Assembly: GCA_025558075.1 (NCBI GenBank)
Contig: JAHLKF010000017.1
Location: forward strand, 310,001-374,000
Direction: 5' to 3'
Origin: Gaertneriomyces semiglobifer
Taxonomy: Eukaryota > Chytridiomycota > Chytridiomycetes > Spizellomycetales > Spizellomycetaceae
DNA length: 64,000 nt
Position numbers and translations under genes: made by a program. The notes beneath the pieces are model-generated. The model was not told the origin of the DNA. It did not search any database and saw nothing but the letters and a program-made list of their open reading frames with translations. Positions 48,033-60,175 of the stretch are shown piece after piece; positions within the stretch are counted from its first letter, which is position 1, and each line of letters starts with the position of its first letter.

Positions 48033-50525
48033 ATGTCGTACACTAGAAGTAAGTGTTTCCGTGGTTGTTCTTGTGCTGGGGCCTCTTGCTAAATGAGTCC
48101 AATAGAGGGCACTTTTGCCGCCCAACCTACCACTGAACGCGGACGTCCGGTTCATTTGGGAGGTGATCCGAAGGGTGTCAACTTTCTATATACGAATGGA
48201 AGGGCCGTCATCATTCGTAACTTGGCGGTACTGCTGCATATGAGGCTGAAATGTCACAGCACCCCTCAAACTAATTGCTCATGGGCGATTTGTAGAACCC
48301 CGAAATTGCTACCGAGTATACTCAACATACCGCTCAAGCGACTGTTGCCCGTTATTCCCCGAGTGGCTTTTATATCGCTTCCGCAGGTAAGGCACTTCCT
48401 CGGTTTGTTCTTCCTTGACGGCTTCGGTTTGATGCAAGCCTTGATTCGCAAATGCAGATGTTCAAGGCAATATCCGTATTTGGGACACTGTTGGCTCCGA
48501 AAACATCATTAAAACCGAGACAAAAGCTTTTTCGGGTAAAGTGAATGATTTAGCCTGGGACTTTGAAAGCAAGAGGATTATTGCTGTGGGCGAGGGAAAA
48601 GACAGATTTGGTCATGCATTCTTGTTTGACACTGCATCGTCCGTCGGTGAGATTGGCGGACATAGCAAAAGTGTAAATGCGGTCGACATTCGCCCAGGAC
48701 GACCGTTGCGCGCCGTAACCGCTTCCGATGATATGACCGTGAACTTTTATCACGGCGTGCCGTTCAAATTCAACAAGTCTATCAACGACCATAGTCGCTT
48801 CGTTCAAGTTGTCCGTTACTCTCCGTCAGGTGAACATTTCGTTTCCGCCGGATCCGACGGCAAAGTAAGTACCGTTTTTGCCAACACTCCATGCTGCCAT
48901 GTACTCACTCCGCCCTGCAGTTATTCCTGTATGACGGCAAGGAAGGCACAAAAATTGCTGAGCTTAGTACCGCAGAGGGTGCTCACAAAGGAGGCATCTA
49001 CTCGGCGTCTTGGAGCCCAGATGGTAAAAGCCTCCTAACTGCGTCTGCCGATTCATCTACCAAGATTTGGGACGTTGCAAGTCAAAAGGTGGTCAGGTGG
49101 GATCGGTAGACGACTCGGCGTGCTATCCTGTTACCGTTTATAACCGATCACATCCACATCCAGAACCTGGAGTATGGCGGATCAGCAAGTTGGTTCGTTG
49201 TGGCAAGGAGAACATTTGATCACTTTGTCGCTTTCGGGTGATATCAACTATTTCAATCCCTCCGTTGAAAAGGTCACCCGCACTGTCAAGGTATGGCGTG
49301 CGGCTACAGGCTATTGTCTGGGATTTTCTTGCCCTTATATGTTGCGTTATAGGGCCATCAACGCGGTATCACAGCCCTTGCCGTGGATCAGCATAAGACC
49401 CTCTTCAGTGGCAGTTATGACGGACGCATCTGCTCGTGGGGCTCAGGCTCGGAATCCGCAGAGGTGCCAACCGGAAGCGGACATTCGAATCAGGTGTCCG
49501 GTATCACCACCGAGAACGGCAAAGTGTACTCCGTAGGCATGGATGATACTTTCCGAAGCATTGAAGGCGCTACTGGCGTTGCCAAATTCACGTATGTCTA
49601 GCAAAGTGGCATATGCTTGCGCATAATCAGGCACTCATAGGATTTTCTGAGTAGTGACAACCCCATAGCTACTGGCAGTCTTCCGAAAGGTGTGGCCTCA
49701 GTCAACGGCACCTCGATATATGTCACCGTGAACAGTGAGGCTGTCGTCATCAGCAACGGGCAACGCGTGTCCGAGGTGACGCTGTCCTGGGTTCCCACGT
49801 CCGTAGCCATTGCGCCCAACGGCGTCAATGTAGCCATTGGTGGCGAGGTTGCTATGAGTTTGTCGTCATTCTCTCCATAACGTCTTACTCACGCGGACGC
49901 CCAGGACAACAAGGTGCATCTATTTGACCTTGCTAATGGTAATTTGAAGGAAACCGGTGCTTTGGAGAATAACCGTGGTCCCATTACCGCCCTTTCGTAT
50001 TCACCCGATGGGACCATGTTGGCGGCAGCGGATACCCAACGAAATGTATTCGTATACGACACAGCTACTAAGCAGGTGAATACCATTGATCGGTGGGTGT
50101 GCCCATACATACCGGCTAATCGCGTTCACCTGTGCAGTTGAAAATACACCAATGGGTTTTCCATAATGCCAGAGTTAACTGCGTCGCCTGGTCTCCGGAT
50201 TCCTTGCACGCGGCTTCTGGTTCGCTGGATACCAATGTTGAGGTTTGGAGCGTAGAGAAACCCATGAAGCATATCTCCATCAAAGGTAACGATCACAGTG
50301 CGTGGTACACTAGGTCTGCGGGTGCGGTAAACTGACTCATTGTGCAGGAGCTCATTTGGATACAGTCAGCGGGGTTGCCTTCTTAGACAACAATACACTA
50401 GCCTCAGCCGGAGGGGACGCTACAATCAAGGTACTGCTTACCGATGTTCATCTGGCCAACACGGTCCTCGGGATCGCTAACTATCCGGCAATTTTGTCTA
50501 GCTGTGGTCTCTCACCTATCCGTAA
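48033..50525 (+). CDS. AIP1: Actin-interacting protein 1 (WD40)
   Basis: Cofactor of cofilin that promotes actin filament disassembly. Twelve exons (48033-48048, 48106-48227, 48296-48386, 48458-48864, 48921-49096, 49164-49290, 49353-49591, 49652-49847, 49905-50075, 50138-50285, 50348-50430, 50502-50525) give 599 aa, the family length. The first exon is 16 nt (MSYTR) and the last 24 nt (LWSLTYP). The N-terminus reads GGDPKGVNFLYTNGRAVIIRN, as in remembered AIP1. Fourteen WD blades in two propellers are expected; GHSKSVNAVDIRPGRP, AHKGGIYSASWSPDGKSL and VNCVAWSPDSLHAASGS are clear ones. This is the most intron-rich gene in the window (eleven introns, 56-71 nt). The weakest join is exon 7 to 8 (near 49592-49651), where the loop is variable. 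Confidence 0.95.
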
Positions 50526-50746
50526 CTCACCCGAGACGATAATACCTGTGTAACTCTGTTATGAAACTATAAAAGGCCTGCTTGCCTAAATAAGCGGAAG
50601 AACTGATATGCTTCGTGACTTTTTGTAAAGTGTCCTTCTTTGAGTCTGACAGCCGCGTATTCGTGCCAGTCGTGAATGATAGGTTCAGGACTGATATTGA
50701 AAAAACGCATGAGGAACACACGGTGACTTTGGTAAACCAATGCCCC

Positions 50747-51670
50747 CTACCTTGGTACGTTCCCGGAAGACGGATCCTCTGCTGGCCAATCAGCGTATTC
50801 AAAGGGTTGGGCATTTCCTCGGTCCGGTATCACTGGCGCTTGAATATGCAATGCGTTCGAAAGCTCGACAGGGTTGACTGTAGGTATATTCGAAAGTATC
50901 CTTCTTAGCAGGCCTCCCAGGTGTGAAAATACCGCTGAAGGATGTTGTTCGCCTGTTGATATCTCCTCCGCCTAAACGCAAAACGCATGAAAATCCAATG
51001 AATGGAAGTTATAACACAGTGTGGCAGCACGTACTTGAATGATGATCCCAGGCACCGGGTCATTGGAGACTCTTAATGTTCCTGTTCTCACGACCAGATC
51101 TGGTCGGCCATAACATCGCCCCTGTTCACTTGGCAGGTGTGAATCCCGGGTAACATGCTTGATGTAGCAACATACAGGAGAAAGCGAATACTCTACCTCC
51201 AACGAAACTTCTTGTGACTTGCTCCATAAATTCTTCAGCTTGGCAATAATCGCATCGAACTCTCGCTCGACCTCGACTACGACACCTGTTTCACCGGCGT
51301 TCTGACCGGAATCGACAGGAAAAGCCGCAGCTCCTCCTCTCCTCTCCGTCACAGTCGCCACCATGGACATGAGGCGACTGTAATGGCCTAATCGTAGCAC
51401 GTACATGGCTTTGGGCGTGTAGGAATGGGCGACGGTGTCCCCATGTGATCCTCGTAAGCGCTGAGCGACTTCGTCTCTGTAAGAACGGCAAGAGACTCGC
51501 CATCGTTCGTCCTTTTCCTTTAGGTCGAGCTGATCATTCAAATAATACGCTATCCTGTCGAGAGCAGATGTCGCTGCTGACGGAAGGTAGATGAGGCTGC
51601 CCACATGTGGTCACGGTCAATTTGGTGTTTTCGACAGGGCCGGAAGCAGTACGAACCATGTAACGCCCAT
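50747..51670 (-). CDS. MED20: Mediator complex subunit 20
   Basis: Head-module Mediator subunit that pairs with MED18. Four exons (51657-51670, 51197-51596, 51035-51121, 50747-50971) give 241 aa. The 14-nt first exon encodes MGVT plus part of a Cys codon; joined, the protein begins MGVTCLIYLP, the same MGVTC opening as remembered human MED20. Conserved segments are WRVSCRSYRDEV, KAMYVLRLGHYSRLMSMVA, FDAIIAKLKNLW and DLVVRTGTLRVSNDPVPGIIIQ. The second intron (51122-51196, 75 nt) is in frame with no stop, so retention would insert 25 residues. The last exon, about 75 residues, is less conserved but reads openly to a stop at 50747. Identification is by pattern rather than a strong motif. Confidence 0.75.
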
Positions 51671-51828
51671 GGAGGAAACTGTTTCAGCAAATTGTTCTCA
51701 GACTCGTGTGTTCCACTTCACACAGATGGTTTATAGTTTATAGTTGGAGAAACGTCCAGCAAAAAGAACGCGCCCAGGTTCTGTGAAGAACTACGCCTGC
51801 TAATACGCAAAATCCTACATCCAAGCCC

Positions 51829-52999
51829 TCATGCATTATATATGCCGAGGATACGGCAGTCAGATACATCGTCTTGCACCTCTGTCACCACTTGATGGAC
51901 ATCACTTTGCCCTCTACCACTGGTTATTGCTAGTTCCGCAAAGTAAACATAATGCCTGCAAATATGCAAATGGGTGAGTAACCATCGCATCAGCGATTCG
52001 CCGAAACGCACCAAGGCACGCACCACAGACGTATGCCAGATGGCTTAGGTTCCAGCTTGACGACGCCGAGACCGTACCGATCAAACACTTGAAGAACCTT
52101 GGCAAGGACGAGCGTGGTCCTGCTGTCGCATGTGAAAACGAGCAGCGATCTCATGTCGCCGGTTGGCTCGGTTATGACTGCTTTACTCGGGAGGCTATCT
52201 GCATCCTGTTCTCGTCGTTTTATTACAAAGAACCTGGTAACATTATCTTGGGGATGAATCCCCGATCAGTCACACTGTTCTTACAAGAACGTGCACAGCT
52301 CAAAAAGAGAGCCAGCTAACCCATCGTCATCTTACCTGATTTGTCTTCGATCGACTTTTCCAGTACAGTCAACCCATACATGTCCGCACAGACGCTACCG
52401 CAGATCGCTGCCGCATCTGTTTCCCGTGCAGCCAGTTGTGCAGCATGACCCGTCGATGCCACCGAACAGACATCCGCATTCGGTAGATTCTTTTGAAGCC
52501 ATGCTCGGCATTGTCCAAGTGCCTACACAGACGGGGCCATCACTGCTTTAATGCCACAGGGTTCCATGATGGGAAAACAGCGTCCGCTCCTGGCTTAAAT
52601 GAGACTTGTAATGGCATTCCAACTCACCTGAGGATGGCTGTACACTTTTCTAATCCCTTCCCTCCCCAAGGTCCCTCCCACCATCAAAGAATGATGCACG
52701 TCAAAGTACCTTTGTCCCACAATCTGTATGGACTCTCTTTGCGCCCACAACCGATCCAGAGTCTGCTGTACGGATCCGTGCGTAGAGTTCTCAAACGGAA
52801 CAACACCATAGTGACTGGCGCCTTTATCTACTGACGTGAACACGCCTTCGATCTTGGATTCTGGGAGAAACGATGCTGCCGGAAAGGTGGAAAGGGCAAC
52901 CTCATAGGTGTATGTACCCGGTGGCCCGAGATACGAGACTATCTCTCCATTGGGGAGGTGGATATCGGTAGCAGTGGCTTCGGCGATTGGATGCTGCAT
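51829..52999 (-). CDS. PHA2: Prephenate dehydratase with ACT domain
   Basis: Converts prephenate to phenylpyruvate in phenylalanine synthesis. Four exons (52628-52999, 52336-52522, 52024-52246, 51829-51955) give 302 aa. The catalytic domain opens with VSYLGPPGTYTYEVAL and has GVVPFENSTHGSV, HPQALGQCRAWL and AAICGSVCADMYGL. The key motif VTRFFVIKR (about 189-197) appears only after splicing at 52247. The ACT regulatory domain follows (SLLVFTCDSRTTLVLAKVL, YGLGVVKLEPKPSG, RLWHYVYFAEL). The usual ESRP-type phenylalanine-binding motif is EPKP here, so feedback sensitivity may differ. Introns of 68, 89 and 105 nt are on the long side for this window. No chorismate mutase or dehydrogenase domain is fused. 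Confidence 0.94.
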
Positions 53000-53467
53000 C
53001 TTGCTCGTGATTGGTGGGGAAAAGGAGCGCTAAGTACGAATTCCTGGATAGAGCTGGAGACGGAGAGTCTGGACGCCTATGACCATGAAAACGGTGTCGC
53101 CATGGACCAGAGCATAAGGAATAGAAACAGTGCTGCTATAGGTGCAGTTAGCGCGGGATACCCATCACTGGGGTGAACGTCCATCCTCATCGCATCGCCC
53201 TGCAGTGTGTAAAACAGCGAACAGATGGACGTGTTGCAGATTGTCAGATTGCACAGGGTTAGGGCATGTCTCATATAACAAGCAATTCGAAGAGATATAA
53301 CCACTAGTGTGAATCAACAACGAGCCCTTTCCTATTTTAAATGGAACCACCTACGAGTGGAGGGCGAGGGTCGTCTTCCCATTACACAATGCAAGGCGAA
53401 CCACAAATTACGGTGATACGAGTTTCGTTGCTTTACGGAGTGCCAGCGATTTTTCTTGGGTTAACCT
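53000..53467. other. Intergenic, upstream of prephenate dehydratase
   Basis: A 468-bp gap between genes in tandem. Nothing recognised. Confidence 0.5.
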
Positions 53468-54643
53468 CTAATATCTGCCTCTGTCAACGACGGAGAACGC
53501 ATAAGCATAAGCATAACCTGAATATGGAAAAGATCAGCCGTCCAACGTACCTCGGCGGAGACCGGGGACGTTTAGAGTTGTAATTGTCACCACGGTCATA
53601 TCCCCTTCCAGGCGGCGGAGGAGGCGGAGAATCATACCTGCGACGCGGCGGCTCTCTGTAGCCGTCACGACGTGGTGAACCATTGCGATAATCCGGGCCC
53701 CTGTAGTCCCTTCGGGGCGACGGGGAACGCCGCCTTGGCGGAGAGCCGTGACGACCTCCGCCTCGTCCATAAGCCGGAGAACGGGAGCGTGAACGGGGTC
53801 GACGCGTGGGTGCACCGCCATCGCGATCGCGACTCCTACAACGAAGAGTTAATGATCTCTTGCACAGTGACCGTCGTCAGGCTCCGAGTGAGGGGTTAAC
53901 CGACCTGCAGTGTTTGGCGAGATGCCCGTATTGACCACAGTGGAAGCACTTGCCAGACCTCACATCCAACTCTTTGTCAGCATTATCGGGACAGTCCCTA
54001 TATCCAGACAAAGGATTAGGAGCCAGCGATATCAACAAGAGGTTCGCTGTACCCACCGAACCCAATGGCCTTCTTTGCCGCAGATGAAGCAAGTGGAAGC
54101 GGTTGTCGTTGGCTTGCGGGCAAACTCGACGAGCAATCGTTCTCCGTGCAAGTTGTAGCCGTTGACAGCTCTTACGGCGTCCTCGGCATCGCGAACGTCC
54201 TCTGTCCAAGGGGAAATGTTTTGGATCCGGTCAGACCACTCCGCAAGAGTTGCAAGATGATGACAAGGTTGCAGTACCGAAAGTAACAAAGCCATATCCG
54301 GGCGCTTTGATATCGACTCTTAGCACACGGCCATACTTTAAGAAGAGATCCTCTAGATCCCGCCTGTGGGTCCTGTGGGAGATGTGTCTATTTCGGATTG
54401 TACGAAAGGGTGTTAGATCATTTTCTTCAAAGAAGGCAGAACGAGAACATTTCATCTAGAGGATCGCAAAGGCTGATACATTTCAAAAACATACCCAATA
54501 TAAAGCTTGGCATCGTCGTTGATCCGTGAAGTTGTAGCAAAGTCGTCGGATGGTCGCTGCGGGTGGTCATCATCATCCCTACCGGACGATACCCTGGAGC
54601 TCTCTAGCGGCTCGCCATCATCGGCATCCATTGATCTTGACAT
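53468..54643 (-). CDS. SR splicing factor: RRM, two CCHC zinc knuckles, RS domain
   Basis: Nuclear pre-mRNA splicing regulator. Six exons (54495-54643, 54278-54387, 54057-54201, 53905-53997, 53551-53835, 53468-53480) give 264 aa. An acidic N-terminus precedes one RRM, split by introns: KLYIGHISHRTHRRDLEDLF, then RNP1-like GYGFVTFEDVRDAEDAV, ending HGERLLVEFARKP. Two CCHC knuckles follow: CFICGKEGHWVRDC and CFHCGQYGHLAKHC. The tail is Arg/Ser/Pro-rich (RSRSRSPAYGRGGGR, SPPRRRSPSPRR) and ends RGRY from a 13-nt last exon. One RRM plus two knuckles plus RS is the plant RS2Z layout; animal SRSF7 has one knuckle. The first intron (107 nt) is the longest here and could host autoregulatory splicing. 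Confidence 0.93.
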
Positions 54644-56444
54644 TGTTTTCCGGTACCGGTGTTCAGTCTATCTAACCCTGTGGAGGTTTGATTCACAGAT
54701 TTCGCAGTGGTTGGTTCAAGGGAGCGTTTTTGTTTAAAATGCGCCTTGTTCCAGATCTCTCTCATTTCAATGGTGGCACAGTCATGCAACGGGGGGCGAG
54801 AGTTGTGGGAAGGACACTACAGTTGTTCAATTGTTTCTTCCAAACAAATACATAGACAGGTTAAGTTTGGGAATGGACATGGGAGTGGGAAGGACGAGTG
54901 GGGTAGGATCTGGAATGGAATGGGATGCGGAGAATGGCCCTTGGGATGGGGAAATGTTCATAGAGTTGATTGGGGGAATGCCAGGACGTTGTCAATGAAG
55001 ATAACTTGTGATGAGATTGGCCCACAAGTGTTTTGCATTCTGGATATTCTTGGTGGGACATGCGGAATGGAGACCTATGTGTGCATTGGTGCATGAATGT
55101 GGTCAAATTGCTACCTGCCTCTCCCTTCTCATTTGCCCCTGAATTTGAATGGGTCTGGAAGGGGCAAAGTATATATACTGCCTTCGCCCATGGCACATTG
55201 CTGAGAACATGAACATACACCGTGAGTTCCCAAGTTGAACCTTTGTGAATTCCATGTCACCGCACATTTCTTTCAGAGTACATCGTTCCGTCTCTCACAT
55301 CAGCTCTCATCACATCAGAGCGTCTCTGTCCAGATCCATGTCCATTCCCATTTCACGAATTCCGTTTTTGGGGGGGGGTCGTGACCAGATATTGATATCA
55401 CCGACTCTATCGATACGCAGATACCCAGCAACTTCATTTATCAATTCCCAAAATGATCGTCACTGTGACGTAACAGAACTGGGCATCAAGGGTGTGAACT
55501 TGAAACTGAGCTCGATCTCGACAGCCAGTAAAATTAAGGATACCGAGGGTAACGTGTTGTTGTTGGAGCCAGTGCCCAAAGCAAAGGCTTAGGGTATGAA
55601 TTGCATGAATAATGGAAGAAAGGGAATTAGAAGGAATGCAAGCAACCGTTAATTAACAAGGGCAGGATCAGGAGAGAAGGAAGGGGATGGACCCCATGTG
55701 TGAAATTGCTCTCATGTGATTTGAATTAGTACTTTGAACGCAACATATGCCCCCTTTGCCTTTGCATTGGCATTGGGGGGTTGTACCGTTTCCCGCTTTC
55801 AATTCAATTCAACTTCAACTTCAGTTCCAATTCCCAGAGTGTTACCAACACACAAATGGCAAATGATCAAGACAATCACCCCTTTTGATCCTTTCTTTCC
55901 TCCAACTTCTCTTTTTCAATGTGCAGTTGATCGAGATATATATCCACTCACTTTCTTATACAACACCCCACTGCATATATAACAGTAACAGTAACAGCGC
56001 CTATGTAAATTTAAAAGCCGCCCAAAAAACCAAACCAGCCTTGATCTTGACATCATCACTTCCGCACACACACACACACGCTTTGTTTTCTCGCCGCCGT
56101 CATCGCTCGACGTGGTCATAATTTACACACACACACACACCCGTCGTTTGCCCTTTTTCGCCCTCTGGTTATAAACTAGAGTGCCTCCTGCCCCCCGTAT
56201 TCTTCGCCTCTCTCTCCCTTCTCTCTCTCTCAGCGCATACTACTACAACCAACCACTGCTAGTACTTGCATCACTCCTCTACCACTCGGTCAGTCAACTC
56301 GCTCGTTGGGAGTGGTTGGTCTCAACTTTTTTGCCTGCCAGCACCCCCAGCAGCAAAGTGCTCTTAGCGGTTTCCCCTGTCTGGCTGGCTAAAATCCCCA
56401 CTGGGGCGGACACCCTCGCTTCGGCATTCTTCAATACGGATCAT
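54644..56444. other. Long intergenic region before the kinase
   Basis: A 1.8-kb gap with no supportable gene. It has a nine-G run (55370-55378), a CRE-like tgacgtaa near 55465, an aacagt tandem (about 55981-55996), two CA tracts (about 56064-56079 and 56124-56141) and CT-rich DNA (about 56205-56235). A 115-codon frame at 55245-55592 is unlike known proteins. The last 400 bp are probably the kinase 5' leader. Confidence 0.5.
56064..56141 (+). repeat. Two CA dinucleotide tracts
   Basis: Two runs of about eight to nine CA units separated by about 45 bp, 300-380 bp before the kinase start codon. Confidence 0.75.
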
Positions 56445-59010
56445 ATGGCATCTTTCCTCTCTTCACTATTGCGTTCTGCCCGTGGTACAAAGGACACCTC
56501 CTCTCCTTCTCCTTCTCCTCCTCACCATCCTACTACTACTACTAATACCGATATCACCGACTCCCATCACTCTCTGCGCACTCCCTACGACTCGACCGCC
56601 TCGTCCACGGGCTCCTCCTCTTCGTCGTCCGGCTCTCGCTCCACCAGCAAACGTTCTTCGCCCGGCTCCTCCTCTACCGCCTCCGCCTGGCTGTCAAATA
56701 TCCTTCCCGGATCCACCTCTCTCGGTCGTAAACAAAAGCGTCATCATCATCATCGCTCTTCTCGCTCGGCGTCTCCTTCTCCTCCGGCCGTCTCCCCCAC
56801 AACCGTCAAAGACCTCAACAACTACAAGCCAAAACACGACCTAGACGCTTCAGGAGCCACCCTCCTGGCTTCGGAAGTCGAAGCTGTTCATTTGGACAAC
56901 GACAGCAACTCTAAACACAAGCGATCTTCACGCGCTGCCGGTGGGGCTGGTGGGATAGGTAAGGGTACGGCAGGAGACATGGATGGTCTTCAACAAGCCC
57001 TCCGGGCCCCCAAAGGAGTTCGTTGGGATCAAAAACTTTCCGATACAAAAGATCGCACCATTCAGTATCATCCCATGACAAATTACACCAATCTCGCTAC
57101 CCGTGCTGACATGGAGAGACCGTCGTTGGTCTCGTATCCCATGCTGGATCGGTATCGCTTTATCGAGAAGATGGGAGAGTATGTACCATTGTGTTTTACT
57201 CCGTAAGCCAGACGTGTAGCTGACTTTATTTAAATTGATAGGGGTGCATTCAGTATTGTGTACAAAGCTGTGGATACAAAGACCAAGTTCCTTGTCGCTG
57301 TCAAATTAGTATCGAAACATCAGCTCAATGATACTCAGGTGTGTAGCGTTCGTACCCACTGCTCACAAAACAACTTAAACTAAAACGTGATTCCGATGGC
57401 AGCGCACAAATATTCTGAGGGAAACCTCGCTCTTGGGCCGATTGACCCACCCCAATATCATTCGACTGTTTGACTTTATTGAAACCCCGACGCACTTTGC
57501 CTTGGTGCTCGAACTCATGTCAGGAGGCGAGATCTTCCACCAACTGGTCGCCCAAGTGTGCTTTAGCGAACCCCTCTGTCGTCACATTATTCGTCAAGTC
57601 GCAGAGTCATTGAGGTACTTGCATGAAGAAAAGGGCGTGGTCCATCGAGACATCAAACTCGAGAATTTGTTGTACGAACCGATCCCGGACGTGTTAAAGA
57701 AAAAAACGGCAGGCCCCGGTCATCATGTCAGTGGGGTCGGTGGGGAACAGAACATTGAAGATGATTACGTCGAAGGTGTGGGTGGTGCGAATATTGGCCT
57801 CGTCAAGTTGGCCGATTTCGGATTGTCCAAGGTAGTGTTCAATGCGACGACCAAGACCCCGTGCGGAACGGTGGGTTATACCGCACCCGAAATCTTGAGG
57901 GATCAGCGGTACAGCAAAGGTGTCGACATGTGGGCCTTGGGATGTGTATTGTATACGATTTTGAGTGGCTTTCCGCCATTCTTTGATGACGATCCGCGCG
58001 GACTGACCGAAAAGGTGGCGAATGGACAGTTTGCCTTTTTGAGTCCTTGGTGGGATGATATTAGCGTGGAAGCCAAGGATCTGGTGCAGCACCTGCTGGA
58101 GGTAGATCCCAAAAAGCGGTATTCGATCAGCGAATTTCTGGCGCACCCATGGATGAATGGACAGCGTTTTGTCTTAAAGTCAAACGCGCCTGCGATTGTG
58201 GCGCCGACGTTGACTGCTGAATTGCCACTTCAGGATCCAACGCCACAGGGTGATGCCAGTAGTACCGGCCAGTACGCGGACTGGCCAGCGCTCCCAGAGG
58301 TATTGCACAGTCCGTTGAATGTTGGATTTGAAGACACGATGCGAGTTGCTCACGCGCGAACGGCGCCAACCGCGGATCTCCCTCCGCTTCCGGTGGATGC
58401 GACCTCGGCGTCCTCCGCGACAAGCGCTGCTTCTGATGATTACTTTGAGCCACCCAGTACCGCGGCAGGCGTCATGGCAGTGGATGCATCTGCCGCCGTC
58501 ATGTCGCCGATGGCACTGCCATCACCGTATGTCGGCCAACGTCAAGGCCAGGCAAAGAAGCATCTTCCCAAGACCCAGGCGGCCAAGTTGCAAAGCATGC
58601 TAAGTCCGACAGGGAACAGCCAAGGGACGCCGACGTATCGAAGATTGCGGACACCGCACCCTGTTCCGGATGGGATCACCAAGGAAATGCTGGCTGCCCC
58701 GTACCAGGTGTACAAGAACATGGCAGAGGGCGAATCCAAACCCGAGTATTGTGGATTGGTCAAGGGAGGAGTGGTTCCGCAATATAACACCACGAGTAAT
58801 ACTGGGAAAAAGAACCGGGTAGATCCAATGTATGCACCTGCGGGAACAACAACAGCAACGGCAGCAACGGCAGCAGCAAACACAACAAGCAAGCGTGGAT
58901 CACCACGAGTGAGCGGAGCAACCAATGCAGGGCATGGATTTGCACTGGATATGGAACACAGTCGATTATTTTTGAAGCGACGCAAGGGCGAGGGCATGGC
59001 CCATGCATAG
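56445..59010 (+). CDS. Ser/Thr protein kinase, RCK2/SRK1-like (CAMK group)
   Basis: Stress-signalling kinase of the fungal MAPK-activated type. Exons 56445-57178, 57242-57338 and 57403-59010 give 812 aa. I start at the first in-frame ATG (MASFLSSLLRSARG); the frame is open further upstream without an ATG. The first 230 residues are Ser/Thr/Pro-rich with poly-His. The kinase domain begins LDRYRFIEKMGEGAFSIVYK; the lysine is in VAVKLV (about 266), the catalytic loop is HRDIKLENLLY (Asp about 360), then DFGLSK, CGTVGYTAPE and SVDMW-type VDMWALGCVLYT. The insert between catalytic loop and DFG, with GVGGANIGLVKLADFGLSKVV, and the run FLSPWWDDIS are typical of Rck2/Srk1. A long disordered tail follows. 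Whether a Hog1-type docking site is present was not resolved. Confidence 0.93.
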
Positions 59011-59208
59011 CCTCCATTCTTGTTTTTTTGCATTGTGGTTCTACACATCTTTTGATAGCATGTACATAGTACGGTTAATGAAGATATTACCTCATTTACA
59101 TTCTATTCTGTCGAGGTTGATAATGTGGTGAAATCACTAACATGAAGAAAGTGGCGACGACAAGGATAGCACCTGTATGTTTGTTGCACGTGATAGTGTT
59201 GTGTAAAA

Positions 59209-59291
59209 GGCGAGATGGCCGAGTTGGTCTAAGGCGTCAGGTTAAGGCCCTGATCTCTCCGGAGGCGAGGGTTCAAATCCCTCTCTCGTCA
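59209..59291 (+). tRNA. tRNA-Leu (anticodon AAG)
   Basis: An 83-nt class II tRNA without intron. The seven-pair acceptor stem (ggcgaga with tctcgtc, one G-U pair) leaves discriminator A. The anticodon stem cagg/cctg holds loop ttaaggc, giving AAG at 59244-59246. The variable arm is of Leu type, and the T arm contains ggttcaaatcc. A TTTT terminator follows at 59294. Identical to the copy at 62385-62467 on the other strand. Confidence 0.97.
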
Positions 59292-60175
59292 AGCTTTTGC
59301 GTGCGCCACTCTCGAACTCTGCCAGTGAGTGAGGCGTTTCTGTCTGCCGGCGGTTTGTTTGTTTTCCATGTTGCCACGTCTTCGGCGAGATGTACATCCG
59401 GCGGATTTGGCTAAACGTTTTTGCGTTACCTAAAAAGAAAGACAATCCAACGTTCAAGTGTAACCATGTCATGTCAACGTTTCCTTGTGTTTCGTTCCCA
59501 CGGGTCGTAAAAATCATTCAGCGTGGGTGAGGACCGTGGGGCCGCGTGTGGATTGACCAAGTTGAACGTTGGGCATTGGAGACGAATGATTGGCTGGCCC
59601 CACGTTTATGTAATTCTTTTGCATGGCGCACTGGCTGTTATTTTGTTTTGCGCATGGCCGCAACCCGCCACGGGCGCGCGTCTTACCCGCGTCCAACCAG
59701 CCAGATCCACGCCCCCCGCAAGTAATTGTTATTGTTGAAAAAATGAATAGGGGGGCAAGACGACTGCGAAAAACGGGTGCGGCTACAACGCAAATGGTAC
59801 ACTTAGACAGAACGTGTGGTGATTACATAACATAGAAAAGGAACGCGCCATTGGTTCAAATTTACGCGTAGGCACGTTTTTCATAACGTGTTGCCGATGG
59901 AATGTGCGTGGGCGGGTGTGCATAGCAGAAAAAGGGCGTCCTCACAATGCGAATAGTTAAGAGATCCCATAATGACCATATACGATGCATATTCCCATTG
60001 GAAGCAGCGTGGGAAGAAGAAGGAGAAGAAAAAACTATATAAATTCCCATCGCGTTTGCCTCCCCCTCCTCACCTTCTTTATCCCACACACAACCACACC
60101 CCTCCTCCCACTTCCTCCCTCGGCTACTCCCCGCCCTCCTCCAACTCCCAACACCACCACCACATAACCTGTAAA
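59292..60175. promoter_or_regulatory. PHO89 upstream region
   Basis: An 884-bp gap. A good TATA box (ctatataaat, 60035-60044) lies about 130 bp before the start codon. CACGTTT occurs near 59602 and 59873, the shape of a weak Pho4/NUC-1 site, which would fit phosphate control; that link is inference. The leader next to the ATG is C-rich and lacks G. Confidence 0.5.

Noticed and set aside
55245..55592. 115-codon plus-strand frame before the kinase
   Set aside because: His/Ser-rich beginning, no known domain, no splice or promoter context.
59142..59414. Open frame across the tRNA-Leu gene and its mirror at 62231-62434 (shared REGFEPSPPERSGP)
   Set aside because: This is simply translated tRNA sequence, identical because the two tRNA genes are identical.
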